Shown: positions 1 to 10,627 of the stretch, piece after piece
Layout: each line of letters begins with the position of its first letter
Position numbering within the stretch: position 1 is the first letter of the stretch
Assembly (NCBI GenBank): GCA_029256725.1
Contig: JAQSXJ010000030.1
Location: forward strand, 1-56,811
Length of the DNA stretch: 56,811 nt
From: Anaerocolumna sp.
GTDB taxonomy: Bacteria; Bacillota; Clostridia; Lachnospirales; Lachnospiraceae
Direction: 5' to 3'
The notes under the pieces: model-generated
What the model saw: only the letters and a program-made list of their open reading frames with translations
Told to the model about the DNA's origin: nothing
Database searches by the model: none
Translations under genes and position numbers: made by a program

Positions 1-182
1 GGTAGTATACTGTTCATAAATGTACTTAATATGAATGGTTATTGAAAAGATTGTGAATATTTATATAACCTTATGGGGCAGAATGAGAAAAGTATGTGGA
101 AACACATAGAACTCAGCAAATTTTATGTCAGCGCGAATCACAAAATTAGTATAAGCAAAACAGCGCAGAAATGAGGGTATAT

Positions 183-326
183 ATGCAGAAGGAATCTGAA
201 AAACAGCAGCAGCGCAAAGAAAAAGAAAACTTTAACCAGACAACTCACAAGGAAAAACCTGAAAATCAGAATCAGACTCATAATGTGGTAAGAGAAGGTA
301 TCGGCCCTCAAAATCAAAAAAGATGA
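183..326 (+). CDS. small hydrophilic protein, 47 aa
   Basis: An uninterrupted 47-codon frame encodes a very hydrophilic Gln/Lys/Glu/Asn-rich peptide ending in EGIGPQNQKR. It has no membrane segment or cysteine. A weak GAGGG-like ribosome binding site lies just upstream, and a strong terminator starts 4 bases after the stop, which supports a real short transcription unit. The composition recalls small Clostridia proteins with a basic GP-N-R tail, but I cannot name a family. The long open frame on the opposite strand here is best explained as its shadow. Confidence 0.5.
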   Translation: MQKESEKQQQRKEKENFNQTTHKEKPENQNQTHNVVREGIGPQNQKR

Positions 327-330
327 GTGT

Positions 331-367
331 AAGGAGTGTTTCATATTGGATGAAACGCTCCTTTTAT
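331..367 (+). terminator. rho-independent terminator
   Basis: A 14-bp stem (AAGGAGTGTTTCAT pairing with ATGAAACGCTCCTT, one G-T wobble) with a 5-base loop is followed by a short T-rich run. It closes the small upstream gene and separates it from the kdp operon. Confidence 0.8.
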
Positions 368-546
368 CGTTTAAGGAATAGTATTTCATATCTTTATATC
401 TTCTTAACACGATTACTACTTATCTGAACACCCCCTTAACCTGTTTTTTGTTATTATCTAGTTACGGTGACACCAAGCATTAGACAATTGAAACAACAGA
501 TTATGAAAGAAGATAGTTACAAAAAGTAAAGATAGGAGTGAACACA

Positions 547-636
547 ATGGGAAGTGTAATAATTCTGACAGGTATAGCCGGTCTTTGCCTGCTGGGATAC
601 TTGTTTTATGTCTTATTTCGAGGTGAAAAATTATGA
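547..636 (+). CDS. kdpF: KdpF, small subunit of the K+-transporting ATPase
   Basis: This 29-residue, single-span hydrophobic peptide ([12 protein letters not shown]...[10 protein letters not shown]) lies immediately before kdpA. Its stop overlaps the kdpA start as ATGA, implying translational coupling. KdpF is a known lipid-like accessory peptide that stabilises the KdpFABC complex in the membrane, and length, topology and position all fit. A ribosome binding site (ATAGGAG) lies about 8 bases upstream. The gene is easily missed by automated calling. Confidence 0.85.
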   Translation: MGSVIILTGIAGLCLLGYLFYVLFRGEKL

Positions 637-2318
637 CAATGATTGTAATACAGCAGGTTTTATATGTGATTATACTGGTACTGTTATCAATACCACTGGG
701 TATTTATATCAATAAGGTAATGAATGGGGAAAAGGTCTTCCTGACCAGAGTTATGAAACCGGTAGAGAATGGTTTCTATCGGCTTATGGGGATAAAAGGG
801 GAGGAAGAAATGAGCGGGGGTAAATATGCTCTTTCTGTACTTATGTTCAGTATTGCAGGTTTTGCTTTGCTGTTCCTGCTTTTATTATTACAGGGATATC
901 TGCCCTTTAATCCACAAGGAATGAAGGGAATGAGCCCTGACCTGGCTTTTAACACCGCAGCAAGTTTTGTAACCAATACAAATTGGCAGGCGTATTCCGG
1001 TGAAGCAGCTCTTTCTTATCTGTCACAGTTTCTGGGGCTGACGGTTCAGAATTTCCTGTCAGCAGGTGTGGGGATTGCAGTATTATTTGCCCTGATCAGA
1101 GGCTTTGTCCGTAAGGAGAAGAAAAACATCGGTAATTTCTGGGCAGATATGACCAGATCTGTGTTGTATGTATTGCTTCCGCTTTCCTTTATACTTGCAA
1201 TCCTTTTAGTATCCCAGGGAGTGGTACAGAGCTTTTCCTCCTATAAAGAAGTTACAACCCTTCAGGAGGGTACAGCCCAGGTATTGCCTTTGGGTCCGGC
1301 AGCAAGTCAGATTGCCATTAAGCAGCTTGGGACCAACGGTGGTGGTTTCTTTGGTATGAATTCTGCTTATCCTTTTGAGAACCCAACAGCCTTTTCCAAT
1401 CTGTTGCAGCTGTTATCCATTTTATTAATTCCAGCAGCTCTTTGTGTAAGCTTTGGTAAAGGAGTTAAGGACAGTAAGCAGGGCAGGGTAATCTATATCG
1501 TTATGGCAGTATTGTTTGCAGCAGCTCTGCTTATTACAACAGTAAGTGAGCAATATACGGGACCTGCTTATGAAGGAGTTACGGCAAGTGGAAATATGGA
1601 AGGAAAAGAAGCAGTCCATGGTGTGGGTATGTCCTCTTTGTGGGCAACGGCTACCACAGCTGCCTCCAATGGTTCCGTAAATACAATGCATGACAGTCTG
1701 ACGCCTCTTGGGGGGCTGATGCCATTGTTTCTCATGCAGTTGGGTGAAATCGTATTCGGAGGTGTGGGAAGCGGACTGTATGGTATCCTGGCGTATGTAC
1801 TGCTGGCAGTATTCATAGCAGGACTTATGGTAGGACGTACCCCGGAATATCTGGGTAAGAAGGTTGAGCCTTTTGATATGAAGATGGTGTGTCTGCTAAT
1901 ATTAATTCCACCGCTGGTCTCACTTCTGGGCACAGGGGCAGCAGTGTTAATGCCGGAAGCAACGACCTGGCTAACCAACTCCGGGGCACATGGATTTTCG
2001 GAGATACTCTATGCATTCTCCTCAATGGGTAATAATAACGGCAGTGCCTTCGGAGGATTTACGGCGAATACTCCCTTTACGAACCTGACCGGCGGATTTA
2101 TCATGCTCCTTGGCAGATTTATCCCCTTAATAGCGGTTATCTACCTTGGTGGAAATATGGCGGGTAAAAGAACAGTTGCAGCAAGTGAAGGCACCCTGCC
2201 TACGAATAACGGCATGTTTGCGGGACTATTAACAGGAGTTATTTTAATCGTTACAGCCCTTAGCTTCCTGCCGGCACTCGCCCTGGGTCCTATCGCGGAT
2301 TATTTCACCACTCGTTAA
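633..2318 (+). CDS. kdpA: K+-transporting ATPase subunit KdpA
   Basis: 561 aa, the usual KdpA length. It is the potassium-selective channel-like subunit of the high-affinity P-type uptake system in the cytoplasmic membrane. It has many membrane segments, and the conserved selectivity-filter stretch [18 protein letters not shown] begins near residue 234. Other family signatures such as [10 protein letters not shown] and [13 protein letters not shown] are present. The start is coupled to kdpF by a 4-base overlap. It is the second gene of the kdpFABC-DE cluster, and expression is expected to respond to low K+ through the linked KdpDE. Confidence 0.98.
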   Translation: MTMIVIQQVLYVIILVLLSIPLGIYINKVMNGEKVFLTRVMKPVENGFYRLMGIKGEEEMSGGKYALSVLMFSIAGFALLFLLLLLQGYLPFNPQGMKGMSPDLAFNTAASFVTNTNWQAYSGEAALSYLSQFLGLTVQNFLSAGVGIAVLFALIRGFVRKEKKNIGNFWADMTRSVLYVLLPLSFILAILLVSQGVVQSFSSYKEVTTLQEGTAQVLPLGPAASQIAIKQLGTNGGGFFGMNSAYPFENPTAFSNLLQLLSILLIPAALCVSFGKGVKDSKQGRVIYIVMAVLFAAALLITTVSEQYTGPAYEGVTASGNMEGKEAVHGVGMSSLWATATTAASNGSVNTMHDSLTPLGGLMPLFLMQLGEIVFGGVGSGLYGILAYVLLAVFIAGLMVGRTPEYLGKKVEPFDMKMVCLLILIPPLVSLLGTGAAVLMPEATTWLTNSGAHGFSEILYAFSSMGNNNGSAFGGFTANTPFTNLTGGFIMLLGRFIPLIAVIYLGGNMAGKRTVAASEGTLPTNNGMFAGLLTGVILIVTALSFLPALALGPIADYFTTR

Positions 2319-2366
2319 TAAAGGCGGGCACCCATAGGCCCAAAGTTCGCAGGCTATGAGAAAGGC

Positions 2367-4436
2367 ATGGTTATTAGTATGAAAGAAAAGAGTTTTGATA
2401 AAAGTATTTTATCAGATGCAATATTACAGTCATTTATGAAATTGAATCCGGCAGCGCAGTTACGAAATCCTGTTATGTTCGTAGTGTATGTCGGTGCTAT
2501 ATTTACTACATTTTTATTTCTTTTGTCCTTTGCGGGGATAAAGGATGAAAGCAGCGGATATACCTTTACTATAGCGATTATTTTATGGTTCACCTGCCTG
2601 TTTGCTAATTTTGCGGAAGCAATTGCAGAAGGAAGAGGCCGTGCTCAGGCAGAGTCCCTAAAAAGTGCAAGAAAGGATGTAAAAGCCAGGAAGTTAAATT
2701 CTCCCTCCGATGTGAAGGATTATACAGAAGTTATATCTAGCAGCCTGAAAAAAGGTGATATTGTTTTTGTAGAAGCGGGAGAGCAGATTCCCATGGATGG
2801 TGATGTTTTAGACGGGGCTGCTTCAGTGGATGAGAGTGCCATTACAGGTGAATCGGCGCCGGTAATCCGTGAATCCGGTGGTGACAGAAGTGCTGTTACC
2901 GGTGGTACCACACTTGTTTCTGACTGGCTTATCATTAGAATTACAGCAGAAGCGGGAGAGAGCTTTCTGGATAAGATGATAGCCATGGTGGAAGGCGCAG
3001 CAAGAAAGAAGACACCAAATGAAATTGCACTGCAGATCCTGTTAGTTGCTTTAACGATTATCTTTTTGGTAGTAACTGCAATGCTGCTTCCCTTTACCAG
3101 GTTTTCCAGTATGTTAGCAGATAGTGGAGAACCCATTTCCATAACAAATATTATTGCTTTACTGGTGTGTCTTGCACCTACAACCATCGGAGCCCTATTA
3201 TCCTCTATCGGCATTGCCGGTATGAGCCGTCTGAATCAGGCAAATGTACTTGCTATGAGCGGAAGAGCCATTGAAGCCGCAGGAGATGTGGATGTGCTGC
3301 TCCTTGATAAGACAGGAACCATTACACTTGGTAATCGTCAGGCCAGTGAGTTTCTTCCCTTAAAAGGAGTGAGTGAGGAAGAGCTTGCAGACGCAGCACA
3401 GCTATCCTCTCTTGCCGATGAGACAGCGGAGGGCAGAAGTATTGTTATATTAGCAAAAGAAAAATTCGGTATCAGAGGCAGAGACTTATTAAAGCTTCAG
3501 GCGACCTTCATTGAATTTACGGCTAAGACCCGTATGAGCGGTATAGATTTTCAGGGAAATGAAATCCGTAAAGGTGCAGCAGAAGCAGTGAAATTATATG
3601 TTAGTCAAAAAGGCGGTGAATACACAGAGGAATGTGACCGTATTGTAAAAGAAGTGGCGAAGGCCGGCGGAACACCTCTGGTAGTAGCGAAAAATGAGAA
3701 GGTATTAGGTGTCATTTATTTAAAGGATATTGTTAAGAATGGTGTGAAAGAGCGGTTTGAAGATTTGCGCAGGATGGGCATTAAGACCATAATGATAACC
3801 GGAGATAATCCTATGACGGCAGCAGCCATTGCAGCGGAAGCGGGAGTGGATGATTTTCTGGCAGAAGCAACCCCGGAAGCCAAGTTAAGCCTGATTCGTG
3901 ATTACCAGTCCAAAGGACATCTGGTAGCCATGACAGGAGACGGAACCAATGACGCGCCGGCCCTTGCTCAGGCAGACGTAGCGGTAGCTATGAATTCCGG
4001 TACCCAGGCTGCCAAGGAAGCTGGGAATATGGTGGATTTGGACTCCAATCCCACCAAGCTTATTGATATTGTGCGTATTGGAAAGCAGCTGCTGATGACC
4101 AGAGGTTCCCTGACAACCTTTTCTGTAGCCAATGACGTAGCTAAATATTTTGCCATTATACCGGTACTTTTCTTCTCCATCTATCCAGAGCTTTCAGTGC
4201 TTAATTTTATGGGGCTGACCAGTACTGTAAGTGCCATATTGTCGGCTATTATCTACAATGCCTTAATTATCATTGCACTTATACCTCTCGCATTAAAAGG
4301 AGTAAAATACAGAGAATTGCCTGCGGTTAAACTGCTGCAGAGAAATTTATTATTCTACGGACTTGGAGGTATTATTGCTCCATTCATTGCCATAAAGGTA
4401 ATTGATATGATACTTACAGCTTTCGGAGTTGTATAA
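2367..4436 (+). CDS. kdpB: K+-transporting ATPase ATP-binding subunit KdpB
   Basis: 689 aa P-type ATPase subunit that energises K+ transport through KdpA. Visible landmarks are the actuator TGES, the phosphorylated aspartate in DKTGTIT (about residue 314), and the hinge [19 protein letters not shown]. Two starts are possible: ATG at 2367 (AAAGG only one base upstream) and ATG at 2379 (more normal but long spacing). I keep the longer form. It follows kdpA after 48 bases with no terminator. Confidence 0.97.
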   Translation: MVISMKEKSFDKSILSDAILQSFMKLNPAAQLRNPVMFVVYVGAIFTTFLFLLSFAGIKDESSGYTFTIAIILWFTCLFANFAEAIAEGRGRAQAESLKSARKDVKARKLNSPSDVKDYTEVISSSLKKGDIVFVEAGEQIPMDGDVLDGAASVDESAITGESAPVIRESGGDRSAVTGGTTLVSDWLIIRITAEAGESFLDKMIAMVEGAARKKTPNEIALQILLVALTIIFLVVTAMLLPFTRFSSMLADSGEPISITNIIALLVCLAPTTIGALLSSIGIAGMSRLNQANVLAMSGRAIEAAGDVDVLLLDKTGTITLGNRQASEFLPLKGVSEEELADAAQLSSLADETAEGRSIVILAKEKFGIRGRDLLKLQATFIEFTAKTRMSGIDFQGNEIRKGAAEAVKLYVSQKGGEYTEECDRIVKEVAKAGGTPLVVAKNEKVLGVIYLKDIVKNGVKERFEDLRRMGIKTIMITGDNPMTAAAIAAEAGVDDFLAEATPEAKLSLIRDYQSKGHLVAMTGDGTNDAPALAQADVAVAMNSGTQAAKEAGNMVDLDSNPTKLIDIVRIGKQLLMTRGSLTTFSVANDVAKYFAIIPVLFFSIYPELSVLNFMGLTSTVSAILSAIIYNALIIIALIPLALKGVKYRELPAVKLLQRNLLFYGLGGIIAPFIAIKVIDMILTAFGVV

Positions 4437-4684
4437 AACGGTAACATAACGCAGTGAAATAGTCAGAGCACCCTGATACAGGGAAAACGGTCTGCAAGCA
4501 ATATACTGTTGTTACTCATAACTGAAGAACTATTTTAATAATCTACCAATTAAACCTGATTATCATGAAAAAGCTTTAAATGGAACATGGAACGGTCTGT
4601 AATATACATGAGATGAAATATTTTATAAACACAGTATTTTGCGTGGGATCAATATTTGCAGGCAGTGAGAAAGGAATATTTAAT

Positions 4685-5245
4685 ATGAATAGTATAAAGA
4701 AAACAATAAGACCTGTTGCAGTAAGTTTATTGCTGATGACACTGCTCTGCGGTGTATTTTATACAGCAGCAGTAACAGGAGTAGCAGGAATTTTCTTTCC
4801 GGTTAAGGCAGAAGGTAGTATAATTACAGTAACCTTAGCGGATGGAAGTACAAAAGAATATGGTTCGGCGTTGATAGCACAGGAATTTACCGAAACAAAG
4901 TATCTTATAGGACGTCCGGCGGGCACCAGTAACCTGTCACCTGCCAGCGATGAACAAAAGGAACTGGTGCAGGAGAGAATTGAGTGGTGGCACAGTTTTG
5001 ATCCGGCCAATCAATTGGAGATCCCCGCTGATCTGGTAACGGCATCAGCAAGTGGAGTAGATCCTAATATCTCTGTTACAGCAGCCAGGTATCAGGTGAG
5101 CCGGATAGCAAAAGAGCGGGGAATAGAAGAGGAAGAGGTACAGGAAATTATAGATAGATATACAGTTAAGCCCTTTCTAGGCGTATTCGGTGAAGCGGTA
5201 GTCAATGTATTAAAGGTCAATCTGGCACTGGATGGGCTGCTATAG
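4685..5245 (+). CDS. kdpC: K+-transporting ATPase subunit KdpC
   Basis: 186 aa with one N-terminal membrane segment and a periplasm/exterior-facing domain. Motifs such as GRPAGTSNLSP and SASGVDPNIS (DPxIS) are typical of KdpC, the assembly or K+-affinity subunit. The frame stays open upstream to 4580, but the ATG at 4685 is preceded by AAAGGA at good spacing and begins the characteristic N-terminus, so I choose it. About 250 bases without a gene separate it from kdpB, unusually loose for this operon; I saw no terminator in that gap. Confidence 0.95.
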   Translation: MNSIKKTIRPVAVSLLLMTLLCGVFYTAAVTGVAGIFFPVKAEGSIITVTLADGSTKEYGSALIAQEFTETKYLIGRPAGTSNLSPASDEQKELVQERIEWWHSFDPANQLEIPADLVTASASGVDPNISVTAARYQVSRIAKERGIEEEEVQEIIDRYTVKPFLGVFGEAVVNVLKVNLALDGLL

Positions 5246-5314
5246 AGATTAGCTGATGGGAGATTCTATAATCCTGTGATATAATTAGTTAAATGTTGCG
5301 AAAGTGAGAAAGCC

Positions 5315-8005
5315 ATGGATGTTACAGATAATCGTCCTGACCCTGAAGCAATCCTTATAAAGCTTCAGGAGAAGGAGGAAAAAGAAGGCGGAAAACTTAA
5401 AATATTCTTTGGATATGCGGCAGGTGTGGGGAAAACTTATGCTATGCTTGATGAAGCTCTGGAACATTACAGATGGGGCAGTGATGTACTGGTGGGTTAT
5501 GTTGAACCTCATGACAGACCGGAGACCCTTAAATTTCTGGAGGAATTACCGGTATTGCCGCCAAAAAGTATAGCCTATAAGAATATGGAGCTGAAGGAAT
5601 TTGACCTGGATGAGGCCTTAAGGAGAAAACCTAAGCTAATTCTTGTTGATGAGCTTGCTCATACCAATAGTGAAGGCTCCAGAAACCGGAAGCGTTATCA
5701 GGATGTGGAAGAGCTCCTTCATGCCGGAATTGATGTATTTACTACAGTAAATGTTCAGCATCTGGAAAGTCTTAATAATGTGGTCGAGGATGTAATGAAA
5801 GTTACAGTTAGAGAAACTGTTCCTGATTATATCTTTGATCAGGCCGATATGGTCAAGGTTATTGATATAGAGCCGGAGGAGTTATTGTATCGTCTTAAGG
5901 AAGGCAAAGTCTATCACAAAGAAAGAGCCAGGACAGCCATGAGTAATTTCTTTGCCATTGATAATCTGAGAATATTAAGAGAAATAGCTCTCAGGAAGGC
6001 AACTGACCGTATCAGTAACGAGAATCAAAGTGAACGGTTTATGCAGGAGAAAATGGCAAACACCAAATTTCTGGTCTGCATCAGCGGTTCACCCTCTTCG
6101 GCAAAATGCATCCGCTGGACAGCCAGAGCCGCAGAAGCTTTTCACGCACACTGGATTGCTATCTATGTAGAAGATGAAGAAAACCTTTCCACAGAGCAGA
6201 AACAGACGGTTCGAAATAATATGGAACTGGCTGAGAAGATGGGGGCAGAAGTAAATACCCTTATGGGACATGATATTGCAGAAACTATTGCAGAATATGC
6301 CAGATTGGCAGGGATAACGAATATTGTAGTAGGAAAGAGCCGGAATAAAAAGACGATTAAGAGTCTCTTTGACATGGACTTTGAGGACCGGCTGATAGCT
6401 CTTTTACCGGCCATTGAGGTACACATTATACCGGATAATACCGGTGTCAAGAGATTTCGTTCTCAGAAAGCACAGAAATTTATAAGACCTCACCTTAAGT
6501 TTAAAGGCGGGGATTGGCTTAAGACCTTTGGGATCCTCCTTGCTGCCATGTTGCTTTGTGAAGGACTTCAGTTCTGGGAGTTTGGAAATCAGAATGATGT
6601 TATGATCTTTATTCTGTCTGTGCTGATTATATCCAGAATAACAGAAGGATATTTTTATGGTATCTTTGCCTCCTTATTAAGTGTACTGATATTTAATTTC
6701 TTCTTTACCAAGCCTTATTTCACTTTTAATGCCATTGAAAATGGCTATCCCCTTACTTTTGTTATAATGCTGCTTACCTCCCTTATAACCAGTGCACTTA
6801 CTGTTCGTATTAAGCGGCAGGCCAGATTTGCTGCGGAGAGAGAACACCGTATTCAAGTATTATATGAAATAAATAAAAAGCTGCTTGTAACAAGAGGAAC
6901 CGATAATATTATTGCATTGGTACTGGATTACGGAGTCAAGCTTTTTGGCAGGTCGGCTATTCTATATATCCGTGATGAAAAGGGGGAATTGACTGGGAGC
7001 TATTCACCCTTCCCGGAGGAGGATGATTCCTTTATGATAACAGAAGATGAGAAAGCAGTTGCTCACTGGGTATTTGTAAACGGAAAGAAAGCCGGAGCTG
7101 GTACAGATACCCTGATGGGAGCCGGAGCCTTTTATGAGCCGGTGTTATTCCAGGGGAATGTTCTTGCAGTTATAGGGTTATCCTGTAAAGGGGGAAATCT
7201 GGATCATAACAACCGTCTGTTTTTAAGAATGATTACACCGCTGGTGGCTATGGCTTTTGAAAGGCAGAGATTGAGTGATGAACAGAGGAATATATTAGTG
7301 GAGACGGAAAAAGAGAAGATGCGAAGTAATCTGCTTCGAGCGATTTCCCACGACTTAAGAACACCACTTACCGGAATACTTGGTGCAAGTTCGGCTATTC
7401 TGGAAAATGAAGGCTCAATTAATGCAGACACCAGCAGGCAGCTTATAGTCAATATAAAAGAAGATTCCCAGTGGCTTATCAGGATGGTTGAGAATCTTTT
7501 GTCTGTAACCAGGATCAATGAAGGTACCATGAATGTATCAAAAACACTGGAGGCAGGAGAAGAAGTCATAGCAGAGGCAGTCAGCCGTATAAGGAAAAGG
7601 TATGGTGAGAGGAATATACAGGTTAAGGTACCGGAGGAATTCTTAGAAGTGCCAATGGATGGAACCCTTATTGCCCAGGTATTGATTAATCTGCTTGAAA
7701 ATGCCATAAAGCATTCCAGGGAGGAAGCCCTTATAGAAGTTTCCTTAAGAAAGAAAGAAAACTGGGCAGTATTTGAGGTGCTTGATAATGGAAAGGGTAT
7801 CCCGGAGGAAGACCTTCCCTCTCTGTTTGAGGGATATACCAGCCTTGGAGGTAAAGCTTCTGATTCCTCCAGAGGTTTAGGAATCGGGTTGTCAATCTGC
7901 CGTTCTATTATAAAAGCACATCAGGGAAGAATGGAGGCTGAGAACCGATTAAGTGGGGGAGCGGCATTCCGGTTCTTACTGCCGCTGGAGGAGACAATAT
8001 CCTAG
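5315..8005 (+). CDS. kdpD: K+-sensing histidine kinase KdpD
   Basis: 896 aa sensor kinase of the KdpDE pair. Domains in order: N-terminal KdpD domain with Walker A GYAAGVGKT (residues 33-41); USP-like domain (about 250-370); a DUF4118-type four-helix membrane block (about 400-500); a GAF-like region; a HisKA dimerisation helix with phospho-acceptor His679 in SHDLRTPLTGI; and HATPase_c with N box (NLLENAIKH) and glycine boxes (DNGKGIPEEDL, SRGLGIGL). It controls kdp expression in response to K+ limitation. The KdpD domain is a known c-di-AMP sensor in some Firmicutes; whether this one binds it is inference. Confidence 0.97.
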   Translation: MDVTDNRPDPEAILIKLQEKEEKEGGKLKIFFGYAAGVGKTYAMLDEALEHYRWGSDVLVGYVEPHDRPETLKFLEELPVLPPKSIAYKNMELKEFDLDEALRRKPKLILVDELAHTNSEGSRNRKRYQDVEELLHAGIDVFTTVNVQHLESLNNVVEDVMKVTVRETVPDYIFDQADMVKVIDIEPEELLYRLKEGKVYHKERARTAMSNFFAIDNLRILREIALRKATDRISNENQSERFMQEKMANTKFLVCISGSPSSAKCIRWTARAAEAFHAHWIAIYVEDEENLSTEQKQTVRNNMELAEKMGAEVNTLMGHDIAETIAEYARLAGITNIVVGKSRNKKTIKSLFDMDFEDRLIALLPAIEVHIIPDNTGVKRFRSQKAQKFIRPHLKFKGGDWLKTFGILLAAMLLCEGLQFWEFGNQNDVMIFILSVLIISRITEGYFYGIFASLLSVLIFNFFFTKPYFTFNAIENGYPLTFVIMLLTSLITSALTVRIKRQARFAAEREHRIQVLYEINKKLLVTRGTDNIIALVLDYGVKLFGRSAILYIRDEKGELTGSYSPFPEEDDSFMITEDEKAVAHWVFVNGKKAGAGTDTLMGAGAFYEPVLFQGNVLAVIGLSCKGGNLDHNNRLFLRMITPLVAMAFERQRLSDEQRNILVETEKEKMRSNLLRAISHDLRTPLTGILGASSAILENEGSINADTSRQLIVNIKEDSQWLIRMVENLLSVTRINEGTMNVSKTLEAGEEVIAEAVSRIRKRYGERNIQVKVPEEFLEVPMDGTLIAQVLINLLENAIKHSREEALIEVSLRKKENWAVFEVLDNGKGIPEEDLPSLFEGYTSLGGKASDSSRGLGIGLSICRSIIKAHQGRMEAENRLSGGAAFRFLLPLEETIS

Positions 8006-8120
8006 ACACCAAAGTGGGACGGCCAGAACGGCACATGATTTACAGACATGATCTAGTACTATTTTCATTCAGTACAACAAACATGTTTGCATAAAATGTA
8101 ATAGATGAGGAGATGAAGAA

Positions 8121-8822
8121 GTGATGGAAATGGAGCCTTTAATACAGATTGTGGAAGATGATGAAACCATCGGTAATTTCATATCGGCTGTACTTACGGC
8201 AAATGGTTATAAGGTCATACGAAGTACAGGAGGCAGAGAAGCAATTCAGATGAATGCTTCCCATATTCCGGATCTCATTCTCCTGGACCTGGGACTACCG
8301 GATATGGACGGTCTGGAAGTGCTGAAAAATATACGAACCTGGTCTAAGGTGCCCGTTGTGGTTGTATCTGCAAGAGGACATGAACGAGAGAAAGTGGAGG
8401 CCCTTGACCTGGAGGCAGACGATTATATCGTAAAACCTTTTGGCACTCCAGAATTGCTGGCACGTATCAGGACAGCCTTGCGGCATGGAATCAGAAGCAG
8501 TGAAGATGTGAAAACAGATACGGGAATTGTTAAGATTGCAGAGCTTGTAATTGATTATGAGAAAAGAAGTGTCTATTTAGAAAAACAAAACATTCATCTG
8601 ACACCGATTGAATATAAAATACTTGCACTTTTAGCAAGACACCCCGGCAAAGTATTAACCCATGATTACATTATCAAAGAAATCTGGGGACCTTATGCCA
8701 ATGAAAGCCGTACTCTTCGTGTAAATATGGCAAATATTCGAAGAAAAATTGAAAAAAATCCCGGTGAACCTCACTATATACTTACGGAAATGGGTGTTGG
8801 TTACCGTATGGCTGACAGATAA
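8121..8822 (+). CDS. kdpE: response regulator KdpE (OmpR/PhoB family)
   Basis: 233 aa. The receiver domain has an acidic pocket (EDDE) and phospho-acceptor Asp56 in LILLDLGLPDMDG. The C-terminal winged-helix DNA-binding domain includes LTPIEYKILALL and ends GVGYRMADR. It is the cognate regulator of KdpD and presumably activates the promoter ahead of kdpF. The GTG at 8121 and ATG at 8124 are both possible starts behind GATGAGGAG. The 115-base gap after kdpD shows no terminator. Confidence 0.96.
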   Translation: MMEMEPLIQIVEDDETIGNFISAVLTANGYKVIRSTGGREAIQMNASHIPDLILLDLGLPDMDGLEVLKNIRTWSKVPVVVVSARGHEREKVEALDLEADDYIVKPFGTPELLARIRTALRHGIRSSEDVKTDTGIVKIAELVIDYEKRSVYLEKQNIHLTPIEYKILALLARHPGKVLTHDYIIKEIWGPYANESRTLRVNMANIRRKIEKNPGEPHYILTEMGVGYRMADR

Positions 8823-8900
8823 GGTAATATCTTTCATGACATTACCAAACCGAATAAAAGGAAAGTATTCTGTGAATATTATCTCCAAGGAGGTAATACA

Positions 8901-9329
8901 ATGGATGCTAATGCAGAATATTTAAATTATATTTACCAGAATGCTAAAATGGGTACTGATACTTTGGGGCAATTGATCAATATTGCAGAAGATAAGGAGT
9001 TTACTGGTACTTTAAACTCTCAGTTCAAAGAATATGAGTCCATAGAAAAGAAAGCGGAAGAGTATCTGAAACAAAGAAACAAAGAGGAAAAAGATATTTC
9101 CCTGCTTCAGAAAGTTTCAGCAGATGTGATGATTAATGTTAAGACTTTAACTGATAAATCAGCCTCCCATATTGCAGGGATGCTTATGCAGGGAAGTACC
9201 ATGGGTGTAATTGATATTATTAAAAATAACCGTAAATATAACAGTGCAGATAGTGATATTAAGGAGTTAGGACAAAGGTTGTTAACTCTGGAAGAAAATA
9301 ATATCAATGAGTGTAAACGATATATCTAG
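8901..9329 (+). CDS. hypothetical helical protein, 142 aa
   Basis: A strong ribosome binding site (CAAGGAGG) lies 7 bases before the ATG. The protein is predominantly helical and charged, without signal peptide or membrane segment. Its pattern suggests a four-helix bundle of the DUF2383/ferritin-like sort, with the amphipathic stretch ASHIAGMLMQGSTMGVIDII near residues 88-107. I do not see a clear di-iron EXXH set, so function is unassigned. It forms its own unit, closed by a terminator directly downstream. Confidence 0.75.
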   Translation: MDANAEYLNYIYQNAKMGTDTLGQLINIAEDKEFTGTLNSQFKEYESIEKKAEEYLKQRNKEEKDISLLQKVSADVMINVKTLTDKSASHIAGMLMQGSTMGVIDIIKNNRKYNSADSDIKELGQRLLTLEENNINECKRYI

Positions 9330-9351
9330 TACTACTTTATCTGAGGTAAGA

Positions 9352-9392
9352 TAGGGTACCCTGCTTCGTGAGAAAGCATGGTACTCTTTTTA
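9352..9392 (+). terminator. rho-independent terminator
   Basis: An imperfect stem (AGGGTACCCTGCTT with AAGCATGGTACTCT) around a 7-base loop is followed by a T run. It ends the 142-aa gene. Confidence 0.8.
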
Positions 9393-9603
9393 TATGTTTT
9401 AGAAACCAAAGATATGTGATTTTCTGGTTTCTGAGAGCTAAAACAAGAAGTACTTAAAAAGGAATTAAAAATGAAAATGCTAAGTGAAACAGATTAGAAA
9501 ATGAAACATATATTACAGTATAAATTCTCTTATATAGAAAAATTATCCAATGGAATCTATGATTGGTGAAAAGATACATTAGAGAACTGCTGTTTAGAAT
9601 TAT

Positions 9604-9633
9604 TTGACAGTGAGAATTGGATTTTGCTATAAT
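9604..9633 (+). promoter_or_regulatory. sigma-A type promoter
   Basis: A perfect TTGACA and TATAAT are separated by 18 bases, about 90 bases upstream of the DUF2500-like gene. No operator-like dyad is visible around it. Confidence 0.7.
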
Positions 9634-9722
9634 AAAAGTGAAAAAATAAATATATGATGAAATATGTCGTGCTATAATCAAGCATTAATTAAAGCTAATG
9701 TTTGATGGAAAAGAGGATGTCT

Positions 9723-10139
9723 ATGGATAATGGGTTTAATACTGGTTTTAGCAATGGTTTTGGAAATGATTTCGGAGGAAGTGCTTTTACAGGAATCTTT
9801 ACAATTATATTTCTGTTGATTTTTGGAATTATTATAGTTGGGATAATATCCGCCTTGCGGCAGGGTATCAAAAATAGTAATTCTCCTGTTCTTACCGTAG
9901 AAGCAAAAGTAGTTGCTAAAAGAACCAGTGTTTCTCATAGTACGAATAATACAACGGACGGATTTGCTTCATCAAGTTCAAGTACCTGGTATTATGCGAC
10001 ATTCGAAGTGGAGAGCGGTGACAGGATGGAATTCTTAGTCAGTGGAAAAGAATACGGAATGTTGGCGGAGGGGGATTCTGGCAAACTGAAGTTCCAGGGA
10101 ACCAGGTATCTTGAATATACCAGGGACACAGCTTTGTAG
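9723..10139 (+). CDS. DUF2500-like membrane protein
   Basis: 138 aa from the ATG at 9723, chosen because AGAGG sits 6 bases upstream; the frame is also open from a TTG at 9702. The Gly/Phe/Asn-rich N-terminus (NTGFSNGFGNDFGG) is followed by one strong transmembrane helix. A soluble beta-rich domain follows, with LTVEAKVVAKR, a Ser/Thr loop, WYYATFEVESGDRMEF and GDSGKLKFQGTRYLEY. These match the DUF2500 pattern, a family of unknown function. It appears monocistronic. Confidence 0.8.
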   Translation: MDNGFNTGFSNGFGNDFGGSAFTGIFTIIFLLIFGIIIVGIISALRQGIKNSNSPVLTVEAKVVAKRTSVSHSTNNTTDGFASSSSSTWYYATFEVESGDRMEFLVSGKEYGMLAEGDSGKLKFQGTRYLEYTRDTAL

Positions 10140-10627
10140 GAACTGAGGCTGGTGATAATTCTAAGCTTGATGATGGATATGTTTATAATCTGCTTGTGAT
10201 GTGCGTACTCTTAGCAGGAGACAATCTGCGAATGACAGCAAGGGGCTGTTTGGTGTGAGTAGTAGCGTTTGGTATCAAAAATATATAGCAGTATACAGGG
10301 AAATAAAACATAGTATATTATTAATTGGGTGCTAAGAATGGCATAATGAGTTTACAAACACTCCTGAATAATGAATAAAAATGCGATTATTCTTTTAAAG
10401 GAATCAATAAGTATAAATCATGGAAAGGCTTATTGCAGCTTTAAGCAGTATCCTTTCTTTTTTATTATCCAGAGAATATTACTCAGAGAATATTTCTTGT
10501 AGACAAGTTATGCATTTCTGATTATGATAGAAGAAATGAAATTACATAGAAGAAATGAAATTAAACGGAAAGAAATCTGAATAAATATACTATCAGTATT
10601 CTTCTTCCATTCAGAGAGGATAAAACC
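10140..10627 (+). other. intergenic region with terminator-like hairpin and an 18-bp direct repeat
   Basis: No convincing gene. A hairpin (GAAAGG pairing with CCTTTC plus an inner TTGC/GCAG-type stem) at 10422-10463 is followed by a T-rich run, and could terminate the upstream unit or attenuate the met operon. Near 10527-10563 the 18-bp unit ATAGAAGAAATGAAATTA occurs twice with a 19-bp period. I looked for the conserved cores of a SAM-I (S-box) riboswitch and a T-box and did not recognise either. Confidence 0.5.

Noticed and set aside
138..410. 90-codon open frame on the minus strand
   Set aside because: It spans a terminator hairpin and covers the opposite strand of a better-supported small gene; the composition (Phe/Leu runs) is that of a shadow frame.
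366..546. Possible c-di-AMP (ydaO-type) riboswitch before kdpF
   Set aside because: Only about 180 bases are available and none of the conserved core words were recognised.
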